Positions 26,276 to 35,425 of a stretch of DNA of 64,000 bases are shown piece after piece. Location: assembly GCF_001553855.1 (NCBI RefSeq), contig NZ_LQWV01000002.1:1-64000 (forward strand), in the 5' to 3' direction. The DNA comes from Streptococcus gordonii. GTDB lineage: Bacteria > Bacillota > Bacilli > Lactobacillales > Streptococcaceae. How positions within the stretch are numbered: position 1 is the stretch's first letter; each line of letters begins with the position of its first letter. Made by a program: the position numbers and the translations under genes. The notes below the pieces were generated by a model. The model saw only the letters and a program-made list of their open reading frames with translations, ran no database searches and was not told the origin of the DNA.

Positions 26276-27514
26276 ATGATAGAAACAGAGAAAAAAACAG
26301 AGCGTGTCTTTCTGGTTGGTGTGGAACTAGCAGACACGGAGAATTTTGACTTATCCATGGAGGAGCTTCAAAATCTGGCTAAGACGGCAGGGGCGGAAGT
26401 AGTTGGCTCTTATAGTCAAAAACGAGAAAAGTATGATAGCAAGACCTTTGTCGGCTCTGGCAAGTTAGAAGAAATCCGGCAGATGGTTGATGCCGAAGAA
26501 ATTTCGACAGTTATTGTAAATAACCGTCTGACACCTCGGCAAAATGTCAATCTGGAGGAAAGTTTGGGGGTCAAGGTCATTGACCGTATGCAGCTGATTT
26601 TGGATATTTTTGCCATGAGAGCTAGGAGTCACGAGGGCAAGTTGCAGGTGCATCTGGCCCAGCTCAAATACCTCCTGCCTCGCTTGGTTGGTCAGGGCAT
26701 TATGCTCAGCCGTCAGGCAGGTGGCATTGGCTCCCGCGGTCCAGGCGAAAGTCAGCTGGAGCTAAATCGACGCAGTGTCCGCAATCAGATTCATGATATT
26801 GAGCGCCAGCTCAAGGCAGTGGAGAAAAATAGAGCTACCGTTCGTGAAAAACGGTTGGAATCCAGTATTTTCAAAATCGGACTCATCGGCTACACCAATG
26901 CGGGCAAGTCTACGATCATGAACTGCTTGACTAGTAAGAGTCAGTATGAGGCCGACGAACTCTTTGCAACGCTAGACGCCACGACCAAGAACATCAACCT
27001 CAGTGGTCAGCTCAATGTCACTCTGACGGACACGGTTGGTTTCATTCAGGATTTACCAACAGAGCTGGTGTCAAGCTTTAAGTCTACTCTAGAGGAGAGT
27101 AAAAATGTTGATTTGCTGGTCCATGTTATTGATGCTAGTGACCCACACCATGAGGAGCACGAAAAGACCGTCCTTGACATCATGAAAGAGCTGGACATGC
27201 TGGATATTCCCCGGCTAACCCTCTATAACAAAGCAGACAAGGCGGAGGATTTCACTCCGACCTTGACTCCATATTCTTTGATTTCGGCTAAAGCGGATAA
27301 TAGCAGAGCTCTTTTACAGCAAGTCCTGTTGGAGCGGATGAAAGAGTTATTTTTGCCTTTTACCATCAAGGTAGCTCCTGCTAAAGCTTACAAGATTCAT
27401 GATTTAGAGAAAGTCGCGATTATGGGGAATCGAGAATACATAGACGATATCGAAGTCATTTCAGGCTGGATTGCCGAGAAAAACAAATGGAAACTGGAAG
27501 AATTTTATGACTGA
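26276..27514 (+). CDS. hflX: GTPase HflX (ribosome-associated)
   Basis: The 412-residue GTPase has an N-terminal HflX domain with the Gly-rich SRQAGGIGSRGPGESQLELN (about residues 145-165) and a GTPase domain with G1 GYTNAGKST, G3 DTVGF and G4 NKAD. HflX binds and splits stalled or hibernating ribosomes. The first ATG at 26271 is followed at once by a stop, so 26276 is used. It overlaps the next gene by 8 bases. Confidence 0.96.
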   Translation: MIETEKKTERVFLVGVELADTENFDLSMEELQNLAKTAGAEVVGSYSQKREKYDSKTFVGSGKLEEIRQMVDAEEISTVIVNNRLTPRQNVNLEESLGVKVIDRMQLILDIFAMRARSHEGKLQVHLAQLKYLLPRLVGQGIMLSRQAGGIGSRGPGESQLELNRRSVRNQIHDIERQLKAVEKNRATVREKRLESSIFKIGLIGYTNAGKSTIMNCLTSKSQYEADELFATLDATTKNINLSGQLNVTLTDTVGFIQDLPTELVSSFKSTLEESKNVDLLVHVIDASDPHHEEHEKTVLDIMKELDMLDIPRLTLYNKADKAEDFTPTLTPYSLISAKADNSRALLQQVLLERMKELFLPFTIKVAPAKAYKIHDLEKVAIMGNREYIDDIEVISGWIAEKNKWKLEEFYD

Positions 27515-28130
27515 TTATATTGACTTGGCCCTCAAATACGGCGGTTTTACAAGCCTAGATAGGGTCTACTTAGAGCAAGTATTGGCTGGGCTGACAGAGG
27601 AGCAGAAGCGTATCTTCATCACGCCACCGCCCAGCGTTATCAATGCTTACTTTGCTGAGCTTTATCAAAAGAAAAGTCCGGAAGCCGCGACAGAGTACTT
27701 CTTAGAAATCAGTCAGGCTTTGGACTTATGGAATGCGGAGCCTAGCTTTGTAGAAAATAAACCATTTGTCAGACTTAACCTTTCTGGCAAGTCCTATGGA
27801 TTTTGCTACGAGAAGAAGGAAGTCGGCATGGTCTTTCCTGAAAAGCCTGAGCCTGCAACAGCTGACTTGCTCTTTGAAATCGCACAAGTCTTTCCTCAGT
27901 ACTTGGTCTACGAAGAAGCTGGGAGAATAAAAATGACACCTCTCAAAGCTGAATCTCAAGTCGTGGGCAGTAAGGAGCTGACTGCTTTGACTGAATGGCA
28001 GCAGCTAGCAGATGGTAGTCAAAGACTTTTGGGATACAATCAAGATGAAGTTAGTGATCTGGCTCAGTCCTATGCTGGCAGAAAATACTATCACTCGCAG
28101 AATCGGTCTGCCATGATTTATATCATTTAG
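27507..28130 (+). CDS. Conserved streptococcal hypothetical protein
   Basis: The 207-residue product (from the ATG at 27507 inside the hflX end) begins with [20 protein letters not shown]. Homologues in streptococci often sit between hflX and rnz and have sometimes been labelled as a cystathionine beta-lyase, but I see no PLP-binding lysine motif or aminotransferase fold, so that label is probably wrong. It has no signal peptide or transmembrane segments. Its position suggests a role linked to RNA or ribosomes, but this is only inference. Confidence 0.6.
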   Translation: MTDYIDLALKYGGFTSLDRVYLEQVLAGLTEEQKRIFITPPPSVINAYFAELYQKKSPEAATEYFLEISQALDLWNAEPSFVENKPFVRLNLSGKSYGFCYEKKEVGMVFPEKPEPATADLLFEIAQVFPQYLVYEEAGRIKMTPLKAESQVVGSKELTALTEWQQLADGSQRLLGYNQDEVSDLAQSYAGRKYYHSQNRSAMIYII

Positions 28131-28140
28131 AAAGAAAAAT

Positions 28141-29070
28141 ATGCAATTACAATTTTTAGGAACTGGAGCTGGTCAGCCGTCAAAGGCCCGCAATGTATCC
28201 AGCCTCGTTCTCAAGCTTTTGGAAGAAATCAATGAAGTCTGGATGTTTGATTGTGGTGAAGGAACCCAGCACCAGATCTTGGAGACAACGATTAAACCTC
28301 GCAAAATTAGCAAGATTTTCATTACTCACTTGCATGGTGATCATATTTTTGGCTTACCTGGATTTCTATCCAGTCGTTCTTTTCAAGCTAATGAAGAACA
28401 GACGGATATAGAGATTTATGGCCCTAAAGGTATTAAAAACTTTGTTATGTCCAGTCTTCGAGTTTCTGGTTCTCGTTTACCTTATCGAATTGATTTTCAT
28501 GAATTTGATGAAAATAGTTTGGGAAAGATTTTAGAAACGGACAAGTTCACTGTTTATGCAGATAAGCTGGATCATACGATTTTTTGTGTTGGTTATCGGG
28601 TGATGCAGAAAGATTTGGAAGGCACGCTGGATGCAGATAAGCTACGAGCAGCGGGGGTTCCCTTTGGCCCTCTCTTTGGTAAAGTCAAGAATGGTCAAGA
28701 CATCGTCCTAGAAGATGGTACAAAGATTATGGCAGCAGACTATATCTCAGCCCCTCGTCCCGGGAAAACAATTACAATTTTAGGAGACACAAGAAAAACG
28801 GATTCTAGTGTACGCTTAGCCGTGGCGGCAGATGTTCTGGTTCATGAAGCAACCTATGGTAAGGGAGATGAAAAGATGGCCCGTAAGCATGGGCATTCTA
28901 CCAATATGCAGGCAGCTGAAGTAGCCAAAGAAGCTGGAGTTAAACGACTTCTTCTCAATCACGTCAGTGCTCGGTTCTTGTTGAAAGATATCAGCGTTAT
29001 GCGACAAGATGCTAGTACAGTTTTTGAAAATGTTCATGTGGTTAAGGACTTGGAAGAAGTTGAAATTTAA
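28141..29070 (+). CDS. rnz: Ribonuclease Z
   Basis: The 309-residue metallo-beta-lactamase-fold nuclease matures tRNA 3' ends. The zinc motif [13 protein letters not shown] (about residues 61-73) and later GDTRKTD and HGHST motifs are present. Length is typical for the short bacterial form. It starts 10 bases after the preceding gene. Confidence 0.96.
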   Translation: MQLQFLGTGAGQPSKARNVSSLVLKLLEEINEVWMFDCGEGTQHQILETTIKPRKISKIFITHLHGDHIFGLPGFLSSRSFQANEEQTDIEIYGPKGIKNFVMSSLRVSGSRLPYRIDFHEFDENSLGKILETDKFTVYADKLDHTIFCVGYRVMQKDLEGTLDADKLRAAGVPFGPLFGKVKNGQDIVLEDGTKIMAADYISAPRPGKTITILGDTRKTDSSVRLAVAADVLVHEATYGKGDEKMARKHGHSTNMQAAEVAKEAGVKRLLLNHVSARFLLKDISVMRQDASTVFENVHVVKDLEEVEI

Positions 29071-29121
29071 GTATATTAAAGGGACTTTTAATACAAGAAA
29101 AAATTACAATATTGACAAAGG

Positions 29122-29157
29122 GGCGGGAGATTTTCCTGCCTTATTTATGTTATAATG
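29122..29157 (+). promoter_or_regulatory. Terminator-like hairpin followed by an extended -10 promoter
   Basis: GGCGGGA/TCCTGCC around a short loop (29122-29141) probably ends the rnz transcript. TGTTATAAT follows at 29149-29157, 18 bases before the next start codon. Confidence 0.6.
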
Positions 29158-29174
29158 TAAAAAAAGGAGAAAGA

Positions 29175-29930
29175 ATGAGAACAATCATCATCACAGGGGC
29201 TAGTGGAGGGCTAGCGCAGGAAATGGTTAAGCTCTTGCCGTGTGACCAACTGATTTTAGTCGGACGCAGCAAGGAAAAGCTTGAAAAACTATATGGAGAA
29301 AGTGAAAATATTGACCTTGTGGAACTGGATATTACAGATAGCTCAGCTTTGGAGAGATTTGCTGAGTGGATTGACAGTCAGTACGGCCACGTTGATGTTC
29401 TAGTCAATAACGCTGGCTATGGAATTTTTGAGGAATTTAACAAAATCAGCTCAAGCGACATCGAGGCTATGTTTGAGGTCAATACTTTTGCTCTGATGAA
29501 CCTGTCTAGACTTTTTGGTAGTCGTATGAAAAAGGCTGGACAAGGACATATCATCAATATCGTCAGCATGGCTGGCCTTATCGCAAGCAGCAAATCCAGT
29601 CTTTACTCAGCGACTAAGTTTGCTGCCATTGGTTTTTCCAACGCCCTACGCTTGGAACTCCTACCTTTTGGTGTTTATGTTACGACGGTTAATCCTGGGC
29701 CTATCAAAACAGCCTTTTTCGATCTAGCCGATCCTGATGGATCCTATGTTAAAGCAGTTGATAAGTATATTCTTGAGCCTGACTTTGTAGCTGGCAAAAT
29801 CGTCAACGTTTTTGGCAAAAAAAAGCGAGAAATAAATCTTCCTTGGATTCTCAATCTTGCTCATAAATTTTATACCCTGTTTCCAAGAATAGCTGATAAA
29901 TTGGCGGTTAAGGTGTTTAATTATAAATAA
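29175..29930 (+). CDS. Short-chain dehydrogenase/reductase
   Basis: The 251-residue classical SDR has the cofactor motif TGASGGLA at the N-terminus, NNAGYG (about residue 77) and the catalytic YSATK (about residue 139). The last 60 residues are basic and hydrophobic (KFYTLFPRIADKLAVKV), as in the YqjQ/DltE type. The ATG at 29175 is chosen because AAAGGAG lies at 29163-29169 and the promoter TATAAT is only a few bases upstream, which rules out the earlier in-frame start. Substrate unknown. Confidence 0.9.
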   Translation: MRTIIITGASGGLAQEMVKLLPCDQLILVGRSKEKLEKLYGESENIDLVELDITDSSALERFAEWIDSQYGHVDVLVNNAGYGIFEEFNKISSSDIEAMFEVNTFALMNLSRLFGSRMKKAGQGHIINIVSMAGLIASSKSSLYSATKFAAIGFSNALRLELLPFGVYVTTVNPGPIKTAFFDLADPDGSYVKAVDKYILEPDFVAGKIVNVFGKKKREINLPWILNLAHKFYTLFPRIADKLAVKVFNYK

Positions 29931-29969
29931 AAATTAAATTTCAACTTTTTAGAAAAGGAAAATGAAAAA

Positions 29970-30674
29970 ATGGATTTACAAGCTTATAAAAATCATTTAG
30001 AAGAGCCTTGGGGAAAAATCTATTATGACATTCTGTTTGATCAGCTGAAAAATGTTGAAGGAATGAAAGTTCTAGATTTTGGCAGTGGTTTTGGAATTGT
30101 AGCTAATCAGCTTGCTGAGAAAAATCAAGTCACTGCACTGGAACCTAATATGGAAATGATTATCCATAGGAAAAGAACGAATTCTTATGAGCAACTCCAG
30201 GGAAGTCTAGAAGTGCTAGAAATTTTTAAAGATGAATCCTTTGACCTTATAATTTGCCATAATGTTTTAGAGTATGTTGAGGATATTGATCCATACCTCA
30301 TGGCTTTCTCTCGTTTACTTAAAAAGGGAGGGAAGCTATCGATTGTTAAACATAATCACATAGGTCGCATTATGCATACAGTAATATTTGAAAATGATAT
30401 TAAAAAAGCTCGGGAACTCTTGCTTGGAAAAGATTATCTGACGCATAGCATGGGCCAAGCTAATTATTATGAGATGCCAGAGGTCATTAAGCCTTATCCT
30501 TTCGATATTTTAGATTTTCAGGGAATTCGAATTTTTTATGGCTTACAGCCCAATGATGTAAAAACTGATCCAGGATGGCGTGAAAATATGCTAGAAATGG
30601 AACTTGCTGTTAATAACCAGTCACCCTATCGCGATATTGCAGCTTTTCAGCATTACTGGCTCGTGAAAAAATAA
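29970..30674 (+). CDS. SAM-dependent methyltransferase (class I)
   Basis: The 234-residue protein has SAM-binding motif I as VLDFGSGFGIVANQLAE (about residues 32-48), an acidic residue after the second strand (ALEPNMEM), and IICHNVLEYVEDIDPYL (motif IV). It resembles CmoA/UbiE-like small-molecule methyltransferases. No substrate can be assigned. It sits between an SDR and an acyltransferase without an obvious terminator on either side. Confidence 0.85.
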   Translation: MDLQAYKNHLEEPWGKIYYDILFDQLKNVEGMKVLDFGSGFGIVANQLAEKNQVTALEPNMEMIIHRKRTNSYEQLQGSLEVLEIFKDESFDLIICHNVLEYVEDIDPYLMAFSRLLKKGGKLSIVKHNHIGRIMHTVIFENDIKKARELLLGKDYLTHSMGQANYYEMPEVIKPYPFDILDFQGIRIFYGLQPNDVKTDPGWRENMLEMELAVNNQSPYRDIAAFQHYWLVKK

Positions 30675-30729
30675 TAGCTTAGATTTTTTGTGTATGAATG
30701 AATTTTTGACCTTGTTTGGAGAAAACTAG

Positions 30730-31776
30730 ATGGTGGAAAAAGAAGTTAAAGAGCAAGAGCAATCAGTTAATTATGCCATGCTCAGCCTTTTTCAATATGT
30801 TGCATCTATCTTAGTTATTTTGGTGCATTGTCAACGTCTCTTTCCTAATGAAATTTTGCATTTCACTCAAAAGAGTATGTTTGGGCGAATGGCTGTACCT
30901 TTTTTTCTCATATCATCTGCCTTTATGCTTAAATCTAGTCTAGCTAAAAAGAAGAGTATGAGAACTTACGTAAGTAGGATTTTAAAACAGTATATTTTTT
31001 GGAGTATTTTTTATCTTCCGTACGCACTTATCTATTTTTGGTCTCTTCCAGTTGAGAAGTATTATGCCCCATTGGCTTTAATAGCTGGATTTTTATATAT
31101 TGGACTTTGTTACCAGCTTTGGTATATTCCTGCTTTTTTGCTGGGACTTTGGATTGTCCATCATTTATACAAAAAATTAGGACCTAAATGGGCGATTCTT
31201 GTTTCCTTGCTCCTCTACTTACTTGGCTCGATTGAGACTTACTACACTTACTTTGCTAATACTTGGCCGACTCGTTTATATGATGTTTATGCACGTATTT
31301 TCTTCTCAACCCGTAATGGTCTATTTTACGCGCCAATCTTCATTCTCTTTGGTTATTTGCTTTATGATTATTGGAATAGTGATTTCTTTAAGAAAGATGT
31401 AGGGAAAAAAATTCTGCTGGCTTCAATCTTACTTGCTCTGGATGGTTGGTTAGTTTTTGTCAATCAGGGAATCGATAAGAATTTCTTTCTAGGCTTACTT
31501 CCTTTCTCACTTTTTCTGGTCAATGGTGTTTTAAGGACAGAGATTGGAAAGAAGAGGAATTTATACCATCTTAAGGAATTAAGTGTGCTCTATTTCTTTT
31601 TACATCCGATTTTTATAGAAATTTCCTTTTATCTTTTGAAAGAGACAAATTTTTCTAAATGGCATAAGGGCCAAATTGTATTTGTACTTACTATAGTTTT
31701 GACTCATTTGACTTCAGAAATTATTTTAAAAATCCCTAAGACAGTATTTTCAAAGAAAAAAATCAATAGAGTCTAA
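30730..31776 (+). CDS. Acyltransferase family 3 membrane protein
   Basis: The 348-residue protein has about ten transmembrane segments and the family-3 hallmark of an early His in a membrane helix (SILVILVHCQRLF). LSVLYFFLHPIF near the C-terminus is also typical. Members O-acetylate surface polysaccharides or peptidoglycan. It lacks the extracellular SGNH domain of OatA. The target could be a cell-surface glycan such as the rhamnan made further right, but that is speculation. Confidence 0.82.
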   Translation: MVEKEVKEQEQSVNYAMLSLFQYVASILVILVHCQRLFPNEILHFTQKSMFGRMAVPFFLISSAFMLKSSLAKKKSMRTYVSRILKQYIFWSIFYLPYALIYFWSLPVEKYYAPLALIAGFLYIGLCYQLWYIPAFLLGLWIVHHLYKKLGPKWAILVSLLLYLLGSIETYYTYFANTWPTRLYDVYARIFFSTRNGLFYAPIFILFGYLLYDYWNSDFFKKDVGKKILLASILLALDGWLVFVNQGIDKNFFLGLLPFSLFLVNGVLRTEIGKKRNLYHLKELSVLYFFLHPIFIEISFYLLKETNFSKWHKGQIVFVLTIVLTHLTSEIILKIPKTVFSKKKINRV

Positions 31777-31813
31777 ACGTGTTAAGGTAACAAGATTTTT
31801 TGGAGGTCTTATC

Positions 31814-32404
31814 ATGCTTGAACGTCTACAACAGCAGCTGGCTTTTACCAATGAGCTGGAAAAACTGAAACCCACTCATAGGAACAATAGGACCTTGGAC
31901 GCCTATCGTTTTGAAAATTCTGCCGAGCATAGTTGGCAGGGGGCGCTCATGGCGCTAGTTTTTCGAGAATATATCCCCGAAGAGGTCAATCTGGAAAAGG
32001 TCATGTCTATGTTACTGATTCATGATTTGGGCGAAATATATGCTGGCGATACCTTTATCTTTGACGATGTTGGCAAGAGAGATTCTTACCATAGAGAGCT
32101 TGAGTCCTTGAAAATCAGTTTAGACAAGCTACCATCAGATCAGCAGGATTCCTTTTTAGGGCTTTGGCAGGAATTTGAAACTGGCATTAGCATGGAGGCT
32201 AAGTATGCACGAGTGCTGGATGCTCTGGTCCCTCTGCTCAATCACTTGGAAGTTGCTCAGCCCCATGATAATCCTCATGGCCTGACCAAAACGCAGGTCA
32301 TCGCTAAGAAATCCTTTATCCAAGAAACCTCTGAAACTCTTTGGGAATTGGCTTTAGAAGTTATTGACCAAAGTGTTGCTAAGGGGCTTTACCTAGATGA
32401 GTGA
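31814..32404 (+). CDS. HD-domain hydrolase (YfbR/HDDC2-like)
   Basis: The 196-residue protein has the HD superfamily metal sites: the first His in ENSAEHSWQGALMAL and the HD pair in LLIHDLGEIYAGD, with a later Asp in VLDALVPLLNH. Relatives act as 5'-deoxynucleotidases. GGAGG lies at 31801-31805. A terminator follows. Confidence 0.88.
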   Translation: MLERLQQQLAFTNELEKLKPTHRNNRTLDAYRFENSAEHSWQGALMALVFREYIPEEVNLEKVMSMLLIHDLGEIYAGDTFIFDDVGKRDSYHRELESLKISLDKLPSDQQDSFLGLWQEFETGISMEAKYARVLDALVPLLNHLEVAQPHDNPHGLTKTQVIAKKSFIQETSETLWELALEVIDQSVAKGLYLDE

Positions 32405-32437
32405 GGCTGAGGACCTTGCTCGTAGATAGAAAGTTTG

Positions 32438-32471
32438 AGACTGGTTGAACCAGTCTTTTCATGTTATAATA
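32438..32471 (+). promoter_or_regulatory. recJ: Terminator fused to the recJ promoter
   Basis: AGACTGGT/ACCAGTCT (32438-32456) followed by TTTTC forms a terminator. TGTTATAAT lies immediately after it at 32462-32470, an extended -10 for recJ. Confidence 0.78.
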
Positions 32472-32509
32472 TTCAGACAAGATTGAACGGAGAAAGTGTT
32501 TCACTCATC

Positions 32510-34729
32510 ATGATTAGCTCAAAATACGACTGGCAGTTTGCCACTAATTTTACAGACGAGAATTTTTTAAAAAAGGCTAAGAAAGCTGGATTAGAACCTG
32601 CCGCTGCTGGTCTCCTTTACCAAAGAGGTGTGCAGACTGAAGAAGCTCTGCAGGAATTTTTGGAGCCTAGTTTAGACCAGCTTCACGACCCTTATGATCT
32701 GCATGATATGGATCGGGCAGTGGAGCGGATTCGCACGGCGATTGAGAATTATGAGCAGATTTTGATCTATGGTGATTATGATGCTGATGGGATGACCTCG
32801 GCATCTATTGTCAAGGAAGCCTTGGAGCAGCTGGGAGCTGAGTGTCAGGTCTACCTGCCCAATCGTTTTACAGATGGCTATGGTCCTAATAGCAGTGTTT
32901 ATAAGTATTTTATTGAAAATCAAGGTATCTCGCTCATTATTACAGTAGATAATGGAGTGGCGGGACTTGAAGCTATTGAGCTGGCCCATTCTCTAGGAGT
33001 GGATGTCATCGTGACGGATCACCACTCTATGCCAGAGGAGTTGCCAAATGCCTATGCGATTGTTCATCCGGAACATAGCGGTGCGGATTATCCTTTCAAG
33101 CATCTAGCTGGCTGTGGGGTGGCTTTTAAGCTGGCAACAGCCTTGCTGGAAGAAGTCCAAGTCGAACTTTTGGACTTAGTTGCTATTGGCACCATTGCCG
33201 ATATGGTCAGTCTGACGGGGGAAAATCGGATCTTGGTCAAATACGGCCTCTCCGTCCTCAAAAACACCCAGCGAGTAGGACTTCAGGAACTCTTCAAAAT
33301 CGCTGGCATTCAGCCTGACGAACTGGATGAAGAAACAGTTGGCTTCCAGCTTGCTCCCCGCCTCAATGCCTTGGGAAGGCTGGATGATCCAAATCCAGCA
33401 GTTGAGCTTTTGACAGGCTTTGACGATGAAGAAGCTCGTGATATCGCGCTCATGATCAACCAGAAAAATGACGAGCGCAAGGAAATCGTCCAGCAGATTT
33501 ATGAAGAGGCACAAACCATGCTGGATCCTAAGAGACCAGTGCAGGTGCTTGCTAAGAAAGGTTGGAACCCTGGTGTGCTAGGAATTGTCGCTGGGCGCTT
33601 GCTGGAAGAGCTGCACCAGCCAGTCATAGTGCTTAATATTGAGGATGGCATCGCTAAGGGCAGCGCCCGCAGTATTGAAGCAGTCAATATTTTTGAGGCT
33701 TTGGACAGTCACCGTGATCTCTTTGTAGCCTTTGGCGGGCACGCTGGAGCGGCTGGAATGACTCTTGAAGCAGACAAATTAACAGAGCTATCTGATATCC
33801 TGACGGCATTCATCTTAGACAATGATTTGGATTTGACTGGTAAAACAGCTCTGTATTTAGATGAGGAGTTGTACTTGCCAGAACTGACCCTTGATACACT
33901 CAAAAGCTTTGAAAAATTGGCGCCTTTTGGTATGGATAATAAGAAGCCGCTTTTTTACCTCAAAGATTTTAAAGTTGACAATGTTCGGACTATGGGGGCT
34001 GGCAATAGCCATCTCAAGCTGAAGATTTCTCAGGAAGATGCTACTTTTGAAGTAGTTGCTTTTGGCCAAGGAAGCCTGGCGACAGAGTTTGCACAAACCA
34101 AGAATCTGGAGCTAGCTGTCAGCCTCTCTGTCAATAAATGGAATGGACAGACCAGTCTCCAGCTCATGCTGGTAGATGCTCGTGTAGATGGTGTTCAGCT
34201 TTTCAATATCCGCGGAAAAAATGCGACGCTACCTGACAAGGTTCCAGTTTTGCGTTTCACAGAGGAATTGCCGGATTTGGCAAATAGCAGAGCAGTTGTG
34301 GTTTATGACCTGCCTGATGATTTACAGGACTTGAAAAAGATTCTTCAGACTCAAGATTTCGAAGCGATTTACTTTAAGAATGAGATTGCCAAGCCATACT
34401 ATCTGACAGGTTACGGTAGCCGTGAGCAGTTTGCCAAACTCTACAAGACAATCTATCAGTTCCCCGAATTTGACGTTCGCTATAAGCTTAATGATCTGGC
34501 AGCTTACCTGAAAATTGACTCGATTCTCTTGGTCAAAATGATTCAGATTTTTGAGGAGTTGGGCTTTGTCAGCATCACAGAAGGCGTCATGAAGGTCAAT
34601 AAGGAAGCTGAAAAGAAAGAAATCGAAAGCAGTCACATTTACCAAGACCTCAAGCGCCTAGTCAAGGAACAAGAACTTATGGCTTTGGGCACTGTGCAGG
34701 AGATTTATGATTATTTGATGGAGAAATAA
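32510..34729 (+). CDS. recJ: Single-stranded-DNA-specific exonuclease RecJ
   Basis: The 739-residue 5'-3' exonuclease has DHH-family motifs IYGDYDADGMTS and TDHHSMPE and the DHHA1 motif GGHAGAAGMTL, plus a C-terminal extension usual in Firmicutes. It acts in recombination and mismatch repair. The ATG at 32510 is chosen because the promoter TATAAT lies at 32465-32470, inside the longer reading frame; there is GGAGAAAG about 15 bases upstream. Confidence 0.95.
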   Translation: MISSKYDWQFATNFTDENFLKKAKKAGLEPAAAGLLYQRGVQTEEALQEFLEPSLDQLHDPYDLHDMDRAVERIRTAIENYEQILIYGDYDADGMTSASIVKEALEQLGAECQVYLPNRFTDGYGPNSSVYKYFIENQGISLIITVDNGVAGLEAIELAHSLGVDVIVTDHHSMPEELPNAYAIVHPEHSGADYPFKHLAGCGVAFKLATALLEEVQVELLDLVAIGTIADMVSLTGENRILVKYGLSVLKNTQRVGLQELFKIAGIQPDELDEETVGFQLAPRLNALGRLDDPNPAVELLTGFDDEEARDIALMINQKNDERKEIVQQIYEEAQTMLDPKRPVQVLAKKGWNPGVLGIVAGRLLEELHQPVIVLNIEDGIAKGSARSIEAVNIFEALDSHRDLFVAFGGHAGAAGMTLEADKLTELSDILTAFILDNDLDLTGKTALYLDEELYLPELTLDTLKSFEKLAPFGMDNKKPLFYLKDFKVDNVRTMGAGNSHLKLKISQEDATFEVVAFGQGSLATEFAQTKNLELAVSLSVNKWNGQTSLQLMLVDARVDGVQLFNIRGKNATLPDKVPVLRFTEELPDLANSRAVVVYDLPDDLQDLKKILQTQDFEAIYFKNEIAKPYYLTGYGSREQFAKLYKTIYQFPEFDVRYKLNDLAAYLKIDSILLVKMIQIFEELGFVSITEGVMKVNKEAEKKEIESSHIYQDLKRLVKEQELMALGTVQEIYDYLMEK

Positions 34730-34770
34730 AGGTTAAGTAATAATATTTCAAGCACATTTAAATAAAAAAA

Positions 34771-34779
34771 TGGTATAAT
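34771..34779 (+). promoter_or_regulatory. apt: Extended -10 promoter of apt
   Basis: TGGTATAAT at 34771-34779, about 35 bases before the start codon. Confidence 0.75.
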
Positions 34780-34813
34780 AGAGAGTAAAAAATTTTTATA
34801 TAGAAAGAACATT

Positions 34814-35326
34814 ATGAATTTAAAAGACTATATTGCAACAATTGAGAATTATCCAAAAGAAGGTGTTACCTTCCGTGATATCAGCCCTTTGATGGCAGAC
34901 GGGAATGCATACAGTTACGCTGTTCGTGAGATTGTTCAATATGCGACAGACAAGAAGATTGACATGATTGTTGGACCGGAAGCTCGTGGCTTTATAGTGG
35001 GCTGTCCAGTTGCTTTTGAGTTAGGAATCGGCTTTGCTCCAGTCCGCAAGCCTGGCAAACTTCCTCGCGAAGTTATCTCAGCTGACTATGAAAAAGAGTA
35101 TGGTGTAGATACTTTGACCATGCATGCGGATGCTATCAAGCCAGGTCAGCGTGTATTGATTGTTGATGATTTATTGGCAACAGGCGGAACTGTTAAGGCA
35201 ACTATTGAAATGATTGAACGTCTTGGTGGTATCGTTGCAGGATGTGCCTTCCTTATTGAATTGGATGAATTAAAAGGCCGTGAAGTTATTGGCGAATATG
35301 ACTATAAAGTATTGATGCATTATTAA
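34814..35326 (+). CDS. apt: Adenine phosphoribosyltransferase
   Basis: The 170-residue enzyme converts adenine and PRPP to AMP. The PRPP-binding motif [13 protein letters not shown] (about residues 116-128) and [12 protein letters not shown] are clear. Following recJ is a common order in Firmicutes. Confidence 0.97.
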   Translation: MNLKDYIATIENYPKEGVTFRDISPLMADGNAYSYAVREIVQYATDKKIDMIVGPEARGFIVGCPVAFELGIGFAPVRKPGKLPREVISADYEKEYGVDTLTMHADAIKPGQRVLIVDDLLATGGTVKATIEMIERLGGIVAGCAFLIELDELKGREVIGEYDYKVLMHY

Positions 35327-35367
35327 TACATAGTTTCAGGCTATACCTAGGTAAAGATAAAATATAA

Positions 35368-35421
35368 TTGAAAACTATATCTCCTTTCAGTATAATAAAT
35401 ATATTAGAGAATAGGAGATAT
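35368..35421 (+). promoter_or_regulatory. metA: metA promoter with a 9-bp inverted repeat covering spacer and Shine-Dalgarno
   Basis: TTGAAA at 35368-35373 and TATAAT at 35391-35396 are 17 bases apart. The perfect arms ATATCTCCT (35377-35385, inside the spacer) and AGGAGATAT (35413-35421) form an inverted repeat; the right arm contains the metA Shine-Dalgarno AGGAG. It could be an operator for a dimeric regulator, or it could hide the ribosome-binding site in readthrough RNA from apt. Confidence 0.7.
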
Positions 35422-35425
35422 TTTC

